Source: Brenneria izbisi
GTDB lineage: Bacteria; Pseudomonadota; Gammaproteobacteria; Enterobacterales; Enterobacteriaceae
Length of the DNA: 64,000 bases
Reading direction: 5' to 3'
Assembly: GCF_025840185.1 (NCBI RefSeq)
Contig: NZ_JAMPJU010000002.1
Coordinates: 1-64,000, forward strand
Shown here: piece by piece, positions 27,944 to 36,466 of the stretch
Position numbering within the stretch: the stretch's first letter is position 1
Layout: each line of letters starts with the position of its first letter
The notes under the pieces: model-generated
Seen by the model: only the letters and a program-made list of their open reading frames with translations
Databases searched by the model: none
Told to the model about the DNA's origin: nothing
Position numbers and translations under genes: made by a program

Positions 27944-28480
27944 TCATGGATAAGGCGTAATAGTCACCATTTCAAAGCCATGATGATGGACAAACTCACG
28001 CAGAATAAGCAACCGGGCGGCAAAGGAACGTTCCAGTGGAATCTCTTCCCATGAGGCGGGGCTGCCAAACATCACTCGTTCAAGACGTTTAAACGTTCTT
28101 TCTATCTCATCCTGAGAAAGCCGCCAGCCGTCATCCTCTTCCTTGGCACCTGAAATTCTGGCAATCCCGGCATCGTCAGGATCGACGGAGAACAGTAATG
28201 AATCAGCCAGAAGATGGTGGCGAATACTCATCACCTCATCTTCCACGGTCATGATGGCCAGTTCCATTTCATCCGGCGTTGGCGGGAGATGCTTAAAAAA
28301 CGTTTCGCCCGTTTTAACAAACCCGATGTTCAATGCCAGCACGTCAACGGGCTGCGCCTCGTTACCGCAAATCACGACGGTTTGCTGCTCGCCAATACAT
28401 AACAATGTCACCGGCGTAGCCGGCGCAATCCGCTGTCTGATCTGGGTGTAATGTTGACGGGCAATGGCTTCATTCTCCAT
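27944..28480 (-). CDS. Conserved hypothetical protein of unknown function
   Basis: A 178-residue cytoplasmic, acidic protein with no signal peptide or membrane segment. I do not recognise a family. Visible features: a hydrophobic strand pair (TPVTLLCIGEQQTVVICG), a PPTPDEMELAIMTVEDEVMSI helix, and a helical C-terminus ending FEMVTITPYP. The start MENEAIARQHY is supported by the upstream agagggaaa. It is a single gene between the CYTH gene and dusC on the same strand; the gap of 231 bases on the CYTH side argues against co-transcription with it. Confidence 0.65.
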   Translation of the reverse strand: MENEAIARQHYTQIRQRIAPATPVTLLCIGEQQTVVICGNEAQPVDVLALNIGFVKTGETFFKHLPPTPDEMELAIMTVEDEVMSIRHHLLADSLLFSVDPDDAGIARISGAKEEDDGWRLSQDEIERTFKRLERVMFGSPASWEEIPLERSFAARLLILREFVHHHGFEMVTITPYP

Positions 28481-28548
28481 GTTTTCCCTCTCTTCTTTGT
28501 CAGTGATGGCGGTTTAGCGCCAGAAACCTTGAGCAACCGCGATAATAT

Positions 28549-29517
28549 TTACCTGGCAGAAGAAATAATACGCACCCGGCCACAGGAAGGCGAGTCGATC
28601 ACACGGGCGATCGCCGCCGAGGTTTTCAGCGCCCGGACCTCACTAAACAATGCCGTCGCCTCGGCATACTCTTTGCGTAGATAGCCCAGCCACTGCTTGA
28701 TGCGCGCCACATGGTACATCCCGGTATCGCCCTGCTTTTCCAGACGCACATAGTTGCGCAACAACGCCATGACTTCGTTCCACGGCATACGAGGTTCATT
28801 ATACTTAATCACCCGGCTCAGATTCGGGACATTCAGCGCGCCCCGGCCAATCATGACGGCATCACAACCCGTTACCGTCAGACAATCCTGGGCGCTTTGC
28901 CAGTCCCAAATCTCGCCGTTGGCGATCACCGGAATGCTCAGACGCTTGCGGATTTCGCCAATCGCCTGCCAGTTGATGCGCTCAGCTTGGTAGCCATCTT
29001 CTTTCGTGCGTCCGTGCACCACCAACTCGCTCGCGCCAGCCTGCTGCACCGCATCCGCAATCTCAAAGCGACGCTCGCCGGAGTCCCAGCCCAAACGCAC
29101 TTTCACCGTTACCGGCAGCGATGCGGGCACCGCTTCGCGCATGGCTTTGGCGCCCTGATAGATCAATTCAGGATCTTTTAGCAACGTCGCGCCGCCGCCG
29201 CTGCCGTTTACCAGTTTGGAAGGACAACCACAATTCAGATCAACGCCATAAGAGCCCAACTCCACGGCACGCGCCGCATTCTCAGCCAGCCATTGCGGAT
29301 GTTGCCCCAGCAATTGGACACGCACCCGCGTCCCTGATGGCGTGCGGCTGCCATAACGCAGTTCAGGACACAGGCGATAAAACGATTTAATCGGCAGACG
29401 CTGATCCACCACCCGCAAGAACTCGGTGATGCACAGATCATAATCGTTAACTTCCGTCAGCAGTTCCCGCACCAACGCATCGAGAACGCCTTCCATCGGG
29501 GCAAGCAGAACACGCAT
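28549..29517 (-). CDS. dusC: tRNA-dihydrouridine(16) synthase DusC
   Basis: FMN enzyme reducing U16 in the D-loop of tRNAs with NADPH. The start [19 protein letters not shown] matches E. coli DusC, with LLAPMEG being the FMN-binding opening of the Dus family. The catalytic cysteine lies in [17 protein letters not shown] and later FMN-contact motifs are [10 protein letters not shown] and NGEIWD...MIGRGAL. Length 322 (E. coli 315). Confidence 0.93.
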   Translation of the reverse strand: MRVLLAPMEGVLDALVRELLTEVNDYDLCITEFLRVVDQRLPIKSFYRLCPELRYGSRTPSGTRVRVQLLGQHPQWLAENAARAVELGSYGVDLNCGCPSKLVNGSGGGATLLKDPELIYQGAKAMREAVPASLPVTVKVRLGWDSGERRFEIADAVQQAGASELVVHGRTKEDGYQAERINWQAIGEIRKRLSIPVIANGEIWDWQSAQDCLTVTGCDAVMIGRGALNVPNLSRVIKYNEPRMPWNEVMALLRNYVRLEKQGDTGMYHVARIKQWLGYLRKEYAEATALFSEVRALKTSAAIARVIDSPSCGRVRIISSAR

Positions 29518-29619
29518 AACGCCACTCAGTTGAAAAAAGCACGTCATGGTACTGTTCATCATGAGCGCAACGCAATGGGAAAACTAATCATTATGATAAG
29601 GAATGCAATGCAAATAACG

Positions 29620-29636
29620 GGCAGGCGATGCCTGCC
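29620..29636 (-). terminator. Hairpin downstream of yegP
   Basis: GGCAGGC-GAT-GCCTGCC is a perfect 7-base-pair hairpin 22 bases beyond the yegP stop; the following bases on the minus strand (cgttattt) are moderately T-rich. Confidence 0.5.
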
Positions 29637-29658
29637 TGAAAAGCGATTACCTCGCGGA

Positions 29659-29994
29659 TTATTCAGTGATATCGAAAACTATTGAATGCGGACCGTTTTT
29701 TTTCACTGACGCAATGCCGTTTTCACGCGCCTGCGAGGAACTGTAAGTCTCACTCCGGCCAATCACCTGATGATTAGCCGCTTTAAGATTAAAATAAGGT
29801 GAACCGTCTTGCGCGGTAAGACGTTCATATCGCTGATCATCCGGTGAATTTTTTCTTACCGATTCAATGCCGTTTTCACAATTTGCTTTGCTGGTATAAC
29901 CTTCACTGGCCAGGATCACCTCGCCATTTCCAGCTTTAAGACGAAAATAGAACTGATTATTTTTTCCAGTGTAAATCTCGTATTTACCACTCAT
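29659..29994 (-). CDS. yegP: YegP-family protein with two DUF1508 repeats
   Basis: A small soluble protein made of two copies of a ~48-residue beta-beta-beta-alpha unit: GKYEIYTGKNNQFYFRLKAG (first) and RYERLTAQDGSPYFNLKAAN (second), each ending in a helix with ENGI-SV-KN. Members of this family have no established function; several are stress-induced. Start MSGKYEIY gives 111 residues as in E. coli YegP (110). Confidence 0.85.
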   Translation of the reverse strand: MSGKYEIYTGKNNQFYFRLKAGNGEVILASEGYTSKANCENGIESVRKNSPDDQRYERLTAQDGSPYFNLKAANHQVIGRSETYSSSQARENGIASVKKNGPHSIVFDITE

Positions 29995-30143
29995 CTTAAT
30001 GACTCCCGCCAATCAGTAAAATAATGGATTCATAGTCTGCCTTGAAATAACAGCCTGAAATAAGTGTTGTCGCAGGATAAAAATACGTCAACCAACAGAC
30101 GGTAAAATAGGTCTTGTCAACCATAAGACGGGATCGGCGTAAA

Positions 30144-30174
30144 TAAGCAAGGGAGCCGTTGGCTCCCTTGCTTA
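30144..30174. terminator. Stem-loop terminator after rhlE
   Basis: A 14-base perfect stem (TAAGCAAGGGAGCC with its complement) and 3-base loop lies about 35 bases past the rhlE stop. Without a long T-run it is a weak intrinsic terminator, but its stability is high. Confidence 0.6.
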
Positions 30175-30208
30175 AATCAATTTATGAACTGAATGCGATA
30201 AAAATCGC

Positions 30209-31543
30209 TTAGCGTGCGGCGGGCTTGCCGCGATTTTGCGGACGCGGCGAATGGCGTTGTCCGTCGCCGCCATTAGTTGAGGCTCTACGCGGCTGGCGAA
30301 CGCCATCGGCGGGCTTGCGATCGGATTGACCGCGCGGCGCGCCGGAACGACCGCCGCCGCGATTGCCCTGCCGACCGTTGATAATCGGCTCAGCCTTGAT
30401 CGACGGATCAGGTTCATAGCCTGGCACCGCAATACGCGGAATCTCACGGTTCAACAGACGCTCTATATCACGCAACAGTTTATGTTCGTCAACACACACC
30501 AGCGACAGCGCTTCGCCCGTCGATTCCGCCCGACCGGTACGACCGATGCGGTGAACATAATCTTCCGGCACGTTCGGCAACTCATAGTTGACCACATGCG
30601 GCAGTTGATCGATATCCAGACCACGGGCGGCGATATCGGTCGCCACCAGCACGCGGATCGTGCCGTCTTTAAAGTTCGCCAGCGCCCGGGTACGCGCGCC
30701 CTGACTTTTATTGCCGTGGATCGCCGCCGCCGTAATCCCGTCCTTTTCCAGCAGTTCGGCCAGATGGTTGGCGCCATGCTTGGTGCGGGTAAACACCAGC
30801 ACTTGCTGCCAGTTGTTCTCGCCAATCAGTTGAGACAGCAGTTCGCGCTTGCGGCGCTTATCCACAAAATGTACATGTTGCGTCACCAGTTCCGACGGAG
30901 TGTTGCGGCGCACCACTTCGACCGATGCCGGATTGGTCAGCAATTTGCTCGCCAGCGTTTTAATCTCATCGGAGAAAGTGGCGGAAAACAACAGGTTCTG
31001 ACGTTTCGCCGGCAGCTTGGCCAACACGCGGCGGATATCATGAATGAAGCCCATATCAAGCATGCGGTCCGCTTCATCCAGCACCAGAATCTCAATCTGA
31101 GACAGATCAACCGCGTTCTGATGCTCCAGATCGAGCAAACGTCCCGGCGTCGCCACCAGAATATCCACGCCGCCACGCAGTTTCATCATCTGCGGGTTGA
31201 TGCTGACGCCGCCGAATACCACCAGCGAACGTAAACGCAGATATTTGCTGTAGGCACGCACATTTTCATCAATCTGCGCCGCCAGTTCGCGGGTTGGAGT
31301 GAGGATCAACGCCCGCACCGGACGGCGGCCTTTCGCTTGAGGCGCGTTGCTGCTCAACAATTGCAGCAACGGCAAGGTGAAACCCGCCGTTTTGCCCGTA
31401 CCGGTTTGCGCGCTGGCCATTAAATCACGACCAGCCAATACAACCGGGATCGCCTGACGTTGGACAGGCGTAGGTTCACGATAGCCCTGTTCTGCAACAG
31501 CGCGCAGGATGTCGGCGCTCAGGCCGAGAGAATCAAATGACAT
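30209..31543 (-). CDS. rhlE: ATP-dependent RNA helicase RhlE
   Basis: DEAD-box helicase that helps ribosome maturation. Motifs in order: Q-motif ([11 protein letters not shown]), Walker [29 protein letters not shown] ([13 protein letters not shown]), SAT (FSATFS), and HRIGRTGR in the second RecA domain. The basic, glycine-rich tail (about residues 380-444, e.g. [14 protein letters not shown]) is typical of RhlE. Start [16 protein letters not shown] gives 444 residues. In E. coli the divergent neighbour is cecR; here the iron-uptake genes occupy that place. Confidence 0.95.
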   Translation of the reverse strand: MSFDSLGLSADILRAVAEQGYREPTPVQRQAIPVVLAGRDLMASAQTGTGKTAGFTLPLLQLLSSNAPQAKGRRPVRALILTPTRELAAQIDENVRAYSKYLRLRSLVVFGGVSINPQMMKLRGGVDILVATPGRLLDLEHQNAVDLSQIEILVLDEADRMLDMGFIHDIRRVLAKLPAKRQNLLFSATFSDEIKTLASKLLTNPASVEVVRRNTPSELVTQHVHFVDKRRKRELLSQLIGENNWQQVLVFTRTKHGANHLAELLEKDGITAAAIHGNKSQGARTRALANFKDGTIRVLVATDIAARGLDIDQLPHVVNYELPNVPEDYVHRIGRTGRAESTGEALSLVCVDEHKLLRDIERLLNREIPRIAVPGYEPDPSIKAEPIINGRQGNRGGGRSGAPRGQSDRKPADGVRQPRRASTNGGDGQRHSPRPQNRGKPAAR

Positions 31544-31767
31544 AGTAAAGAACAACTCCAGATCCGCCCTGACCGGATAACGACCGGTGTAGTTTTCAGA
31601 GGGATGATAAGACGGGTTTGCCGGGTCACCATTAACTCAACAATAACGACATAAGCAACAACCACGATGAACGGGCACAACTACGGTGCATAACTGTCGG
31701 CGATTGTAGCAGAGATTCTGGACGTTAAGGGATATTTATCTGTCGTACAGCACTTTATTCTTTTGCC

Positions 31768-32631
31768 TCATTCTTCCGCCTTGCGCTTATTTTTGCCGGG
31801 ACGCGACAACGGGCAGGTGGAGCAATACGCCGGCGGTTGCGAAGCCTTATAGTAGAAACAGCAGGTACGGCGAAACCGAACCTCCCGGAAACGCATGCCG
31901 TCCGCCGATGGAGCCGCCACCGGCACCCGCGTTTTAGGCCGATAAAAAGGCTTGAGCGGATTGTCGTCCGCGCCGAAAATTTCGCCGGGCGCATCGATCA
32001 GGTCAGTAAAATCCTGCTGAATTCGCTGCGCCACGGTCAGTCCGGGCAGACATACCGCCGCCGGATCGTCGCACTGCATTCGACGCTCGTAAAGTGAAAA
32101 GATGCGCACCGCGGTGTTTTCCCACAGTATGCGCAACGGCACGCCTGATACCTTTGACAGCACCTGCCACAGTGGAGCGAGGTGTCGGCCAAATAGGGTT
32201 TCCAACTGGCGCTGACGCCACGCCTCACGCTGCCCTGCCGTCGGCTGGGAAACGTTGAGATCGTAGAGCGGCATGGTTGAGGTCCATTGTTGTTGGTGTC
32301 CATATTCCAACACGCAGTTTTCCAGCGACATATTCAGCCCTTTGTTGTACACCGACATCGCGTACAGGCTGGAAGCCGTGGTCAAAAAGGCGATTCGTTT
32401 GCTTAGCAGCGACGCCGTAATCTTTCTTGAAGGCGACAACAGTTTCGGTGTAAGCCGATCCAGCAACCAGCGGCAGTAGTCAGGATCAAGCAGCGCCGTA
32501 CTGTCGCAGGCCTCGCGCTTATCTCGCTGCGCGGCCGCCGTCAGTTGCAGCGTGCCGGACAGCATCGCCCATTGGTTGGCATCAAATTGGTTGGCATCAA
32601 ATTGCCGTGCGTTAAATTGATGATGCGTCAT
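31768..32631 (-). CDS. FhuF-like siderophore-iron reductase (2Fe-2S)
   Basis: The C-terminal motif RRTCCFYYKASQPPAYCSTC places four cysteines (C257, C258, C270, C273) as in FhuF, the cytoplasmic 2Fe-2S protein that reduces iron bound to hydroxamate siderophores to release it. Length 287 from MTHHQFNARQ; a longer start at 32667 is possible. It overlaps the ATPase gene by 20 bases in another frame, so it is the last member of the uptake operon. The N-terminus contains a short repeat (QFDANQFDANQ) encoded by a 15-bp tandem duplication. Reductase role is inferred from the motif and context. Confidence 0.8.
   Translation of the reverse strand: MTHHQFNARQFDANQFDANQWAMLSGTLQLTAAAQRDKREACDSTALLDPDYCRWLLDRLTPKLLSPSRKITASLLSKRIAFLTTASSLYAMSVYNKGLNMSLENCVLEYGHQQQWTSTMPLYDLNVSQPTAGQREAWRQRQLETLFGRHLAPLWQVLSKVSGVPLRILWENTAVRIFSLYERRMQCDDPAAVCLPGLTVAQRIQQDFTDLIDAPGEIFGADDNPLKPFYRPKTRVPVAAPSADGMRFREVRFRRTCCFYYKASQPPAYCSTCPLSRPGKNKRKAEE
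32576..32605. repeat. 15-bp tandem duplication in the FhuF-like gene
   Basis: TTGGCATCAAATTGG is repeated directly (32576-32590 and 32591-32605, last base differing), with a degenerate third copy following. In frame it gives the repeated N-terminal peptide QFDAN. Confidence 0.8.
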
Positions 32632-33466
32632 CCGTCGCCCTATCGGTGTGGTTGGCTTCTCGCCCAAAAGGGATACACAGCGGCGTGCCGAAAAACGGAT
32701 CGGTAATCATCCGGCAATTCAGGTTGAATACCGCTTTTACCGTGGCTTCGCTGAGAATATCGCCGGGTTTGCCTTGCGCGTACACCGTCCGGTTATGCAC
32801 CGCGATCATATGGTGGGCGTAACGACAAGCCAGATTCAGATCGTGCAACACCATCACAATGGTTTTTTGCTGGCGCGCATTAAGTTCACGCAGCAAGTCC
32901 AGCACCTCTATTTGATGCGCCAAATCCAGATAGGTGGTCGGTTCGTCCAGCAATAGAATACCGGTATCCTGCGCCAGCGTCATGGCGATCCATACCCGCT
33001 GTCGCTGCCCGCCGGAGAGCGAATCCACGCGGCGATCCCGCAATGCCAGCACCCCGGTGCTGAGCAGTGCCTGCTCCACCTGATATTCATCTTCGCCCGA
33101 CCATTGTTTCAGCCATGACTGATGCGGATAGCGGCCCATTTTTACCAGTTGATACACCGTTACACCTTCCGGGGCCGTCGGCGTTTGCGGCAGGATCGCC
33201 AGGTCTTGCGCCACGGCAACGGTGGATTTTTTATGAATATCCTCACCGTTGACAATAATCACGCCGCTTTGCGGTTTCAGCAGACGGGCAAACGCTTTCA
33301 GCAGCGTACTTTTGCCGCAGCCGTTGCTTCCCACCAGCACCGTGATCTGATTGGCAGGCAGGACGATATCCAGCGCATCGATAATAATCTGCTGGTCGTA
33401 GCTTAGCGTCAACGCTCTGCTTTCCAGGGCCTGACAGGGTAAGGCATTAGGTTCAGTCGGACACAT
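32612..33466 (-). CDS. Ferric-siderophore ABC transporter ATPase (FecE/FepC family)
   Basis: Cytoplasmic ATPase for iron-siderophore import. Walker A GSNGCGKST, Q-loop ILPQTPTAPEG, signature [14 protein letters not shown], Walker B ILLLDEPTTYLDLAHQ and switch VLHDLNLACRYAHH are of the iron-chelate subfamily. Length 284. It follows the inner permease gene by 12 bases and overlaps the FhuF-like gene. Confidence 0.92.
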   Translation of the reverse strand: MCPTEPNALPCQALESRALTLSYDQQIIIDALDIVLPANQITVLVGSNGCGKSTLLKAFARLLKPQSGVIIVNGEDIHKKSTVAVAQDLAILPQTPTAPEGVTVYQLVKMGRYPHQSWLKQWSGEDEYQVEQALLSTGVLALRDRRVDSLSGGQRQRVWIAMTLAQDTGILLLDEPTTYLDLAHQIEVLDLLRELNARQQKTIVMVLHDLNLACRYAHHMIAVHNRTVYAQGKPGDILSEATVKAVFNLNCRMITDPFFGTPLCIPFGREANHTDRATDDASSI

Positions 33467-33478
33467 AACTCAGTCTTC

Positions 33479-34513
33479 TTAATGACGTTGCCGTATCAGC
33501 AAGTAGATAAAAAACGGCGTACCCAGTACCGAAATAAAAATCCCGGCAGGTAAATCCAGCGGCAAAAATAGCGTTCGGGCCATCAGATCGGCAATCATCA
33601 CCAGATTCGCCCCCAACAACGCCGCGACAATCGCCAGCCCAGGAAATGCGCGGCCAACCATACTTTTGGCAATATGCGGCGCAATCAACCCGACGAACGC
33701 CATACCACCAACATAAGCGATGGCCGCCCCAGCCAGCGCAACGCTCACGGTCAACAGCGCCAGTCGAATCCGTTCCACCGGCAGCCCGATCCCAACGGCC
33801 AGCCCCTCGTCCAGTTCATGAACATTAACGTGCCGGGCCAGCAATACCAGAAAAGGCATCATGACCGCCAGCCAGCAGGCCAACGCGCCTACATCCCGCC
33901 ACTGTGCGCCATACACGCTGCCGGTCAGCCAGACATAGGCCGATAACGTCGTGCTTAGCGGGCTGAAGACCAGCAGCATGGTGGTCGCCGCTCCCATTAT
34001 CGCGGACAACCCCACGCCCACCAGCACCAATCTGAGCGGCGAGGCGCCCTGTTTCCACGCCAACAGATAGATCGCGCCTGCCGTCAGCCCCGCGCCGCCG
34101 ATGGCCGCCAGCGGCAGCCAGCGCTGGCTGAAGGTGGCGGCCAGAAATGAGAGAAAGAACACCGCCGCCGCGCAAGCGCCGCTGGTGATCCCCAGAATAT
34201 CCGGCGATGCCAACGGATTACGCACCATGCTTTGTAAAATCAGCCCTGAGATCGCCAACGCGCTGCCCACCAGACACGCCAGTAAAATACGCGGCAACCG
34301 CAACTCGGTAACGATAAATCCGATGCCGCGATCCGCGTCGCCGACCAGTGCCTGCATCACCGACAACGGCGGGACAAACACCTTCCCTAATGATAACGAC
34401 GCCAGCATCACCAGCAGAGACAACGGCAGGAGCACCGCGACGACCACGCCGACAGTCCGCACATCCAGCAAGCGTGAAAAAGCGCCGATACGCACCGGGT
34501 AGCCGTTATCCAT
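33479..34513 (-). CDS. Ferric-siderophore ABC transporter permease (FecCD family), second
   Basis: A BtuC/FecCD-type permease with about nine to ten hydrophobic segments and typical family motifs: [20 protein letters not shown] near residue 70, [20 protein letters not shown] around the first gate, and [16 protein letters not shown] in the C-terminal half. Length 344. It overlaps the preceding permease gene by 8 bases. With its partner it forms the heterodimeric channel. Confidence 0.92.
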   Translation of the reverse strand: MDNGYPVRIGAFSRLLDVRTVGVVVAVLLPLSLLVMLASLSLGKVFVPPLSVMQALVGDADRGIGFIVTELRLPRILLACLVGSALAISGLILQSMVRNPLASPDILGITSGACAAAVFFLSFLAATFSQRWLPLAAIGGAGLTAGAIYLLAWKQGASPLRLVLVGVGLSAIMGAATTMLLVFSPLSTTLSAYVWLTGSVYGAQWRDVGALACWLAVMMPFLVLLARHVNVHELDEGLAVGIGLPVERIRLALLTVSVALAGAAIAYVGGMAFVGLIAPHIAKSMVGRAFPGLAIVAALLGANLVMIADLMARTLFLPLDLPAGIFISVLGTPFFIYLLIRQRH

Positions 34514-35495
34514 GACGCATTCCTTTTCTGGCGAGATAAATAAAGAACGGCGCGCCGAGCAAAGCGGTCATGGCGCCGACCGGTATTTCCTGCGGTTGGA
34601 TCAGTAGCCGCGCCACCACATCCGACAGCACCAGCAACGTGGCCCCCAGCACCGCACACCCTGGCAGCAGCCAACGATGATCGGTGGAAAGCAAACGGCG
34701 CGTCATATGTGGAACAATCAAACCGATAAAACCGATGTTGCCGGCAATCGCCACCGCGCCGCCCGCCAGACCAACGACGCATAACCCCAACAGCGCGCGG
34801 ATCATCCCGGTTCGCTGACCCAGCCCCTTAGCCACATCCTCACCCGCAACCAGAATATTGATATGCCGCGCCAACAGCAGACTCAACAACATAGCCGCGG
34901 CAAACCAGGGCAACATGGGCAGCAACAGCGCCAGACTCCGCCCGGAGACGGAACCCGCCAGCCAGAACAGCATACTATCCAGTCCATCCTGATTGACCAC
35001 CAATGTCGCCTGCGTAAATGCGGTGAAGAGCGCGGTAATCGCCGCGCCCGCTAGCACGATGCGTAATTGGCTGGCCCGACTGTTGCCCAGCGTACCAAGA
35101 AAATAGACCAACCCACCAGCGACCGCCGCGCCCGCATACGCCGTCCAGGTCAGCGATAAGGAGGAAGAAAGCGGCAGCCACGCGGCAAGAAATACAATAA
35201 AAAACATCGCCCCGGCATTGACGCCAAAGATGCCGGGCGAGGCCAGCGGATTGCGGGTTAATGCTTGCATCAGCGCCCCCGCGACGGCAAGACTGGCGCC
35301 GACCACCACCGCAATGCAGGTGCGCGACAGCCGGGTGGTGGTCACCAGAATGTGATCGATTTGCTGCGGATCAGGGTAAAACAACGCCTTGAATACCACC
35401 GATAAGGCAATGGTCGTCTGTCCGTACATCAAACTCGCGCCGCAAGCGATAAGCAGCAGGATCACCCCTGAGAACAGCACAAACGGTTTCGTCAT
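34506..35495 (-). CDS. Ferric-siderophore ABC transporter permease (FecCD family), first
   Basis: The other half of the membrane channel. Motifs: [39 protein letters not shown] and [18 protein letters not shown], all characteristic of FecCD-family permeases. Length 329. It overlaps the binding-protein gene by 4 bases and the second permease gene by 8 bases, so the four transporter genes are translated as a coupled set. Confidence 0.92.
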   Translation of the reverse strand: MTKPFVLFSGVILLLIACGASLMYGQTTIALSVVFKALFYPDPQQIDHILVTTTRLSRTCIAVVVGASLAVAGALMQALTRNPLASPGIFGVNAGAMFFIVFLAAWLPLSSSLSLTWTAYAGAAVAGGLVYFLGTLGNSRASQLRIVLAGAAITALFTAFTQATLVVNQDGLDSMLFWLAGSVSGRSLALLLPMLPWFAAAMLLSLLLARHINILVAGEDVAKGLGQRTGMIRALLGLCVVGLAGGAVAIAGNIGFIGLIVPHMTRRLLSTDHRWLLPGCAVLGATLLVLSDVVARLLIQPQEIPVGAMTALLGAPFFIYLARKGMRHG

Positions 35496-36466
35496 GGCGT
35501 GGTTCCGACGAACTGCTGCGCGATATCATCCAGAATTTTATTGGCGCCCAAAATCCCGCCGGATAAATTCCAGGCCACGCCATCCACCAGATAGATGCGG
35601 TGCTGCTGCGGGGCTTGCATTCGCCGCCACAACGGATGCGAGATCCAGGTTTGATAATTTTTCGCTACCGCCGGTTTTTCCGAGCGCATGAAAATGAAAA
35701 AGACTTCGGCATCCACCACCGGCATACTTTCTCTGGTCGTCAGTTTTTGCATTACACCTTGTTGGTCCGCTGCCCGGCGCGGCCAGACGAAGCCCATTTC
35801 CGACAGTACAGAGCCGGAAAAGCTGGCGGGCAGATAGCTGCGCAGATGATCTTCACGGAATTCCAACACCGAAACCGTCAACGGCCAGTCTGCGCCAAAA
35901 CGGGCCGCCAGCCGCTGCTGTAATGTGGTTATCCGCTGTTGCCAATGCAGCAACAACTGTTCGGCCCGCGCCTGACGGTTGAACGCCATCCCCATGACCT
36001 GTAACGTTTTTTTAAAATCGAACACCTCGTCCAGCGCCACCGTCGGCGCAATCTGCGACAACAAACCGTAGATCTTCTCATGGCGAAATTTTGACGCCAC
36101 GATGAGATCCGGCTTGAGCAGCGCGATATCTTCCAGACTGGGCTGCGTCTCCAGCCCGACATGCGCCACGCCTTGCAAGGCGGGACGCAAATATTTATAG
36201 GTGGGTTTTTCCGTCCAGGAATCGACCACGCCCACCGGCGTGACGCCGAGAGCCACCGCCGTATCCGTCGCGCCCTGAAATAACGTAACCACCCGCAGCG
36301 GAGCGCCGGAAATCGCCGTCACGCCCAGCGCATGATGAAGGCGGCGCGGCGCTTCCGATGCCGACGCGCCAGGCGAAAGCAGGAACGATAACAGCATGGC
36401 GACCGACAACCTTCGCCCTACTGTTGACCTTAACGCGCAACAAAACCCATCAGACTTAGAAATCAA
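35492..36466 (-). CDS. Periplasmic iron-siderophore-binding protein
   Basis: A class III (TroA/FecB-like) solute-binding protein: signal sequence near residues 15-37 ([17 protein letters not shown]), N-lobe ([26 protein letters not shown]), [40 protein letters not shown] across the linker, and the C-lobe to residue 324. The pattern resembles the FecB/CbrA group that binds carboxylate-type ferric siderophores, while the adjacent FhuF-like gene is more typical of hydroxamates; the ligand remains open. It overlaps the receptor's 3' end by 11 bases. Confidence 0.85.
   Translation of the reverse strand: MISKSDGFCCALRSTVGRRLSVAMLLSFLLSPGASASEAPRRLHHALGVTAISGAPLRVVTLFQGATDTAVALGVTPVGVVDSWTEKPTYKYLRPALQGVAHVGLETQPSLEDIALLKPDLIVASKFRHEKIYGLLSQIAPTVALDEVFDFKKTLQVMGMAFNRQARAEQLLLHWQQRITTLQQRLAARFGADWPLTVSVLEFREDHLRSYLPASFSGSVLSEMGFVWPRRAADQQGVMQKLTTRESMPVVDAEVFFIFMRSEKPAVAKNYQTWISHPLWRRMQAPQQHRIYLVDGVAWNLSGGILGANKILDDIAQQFVGTTP

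Noticed and set aside
30326-31234. Plus-strand frame (302 codons) opposite rhlE
   Set aside because: Antisense shadow; rhlE carries all DEAD-box motifs in the other strand.
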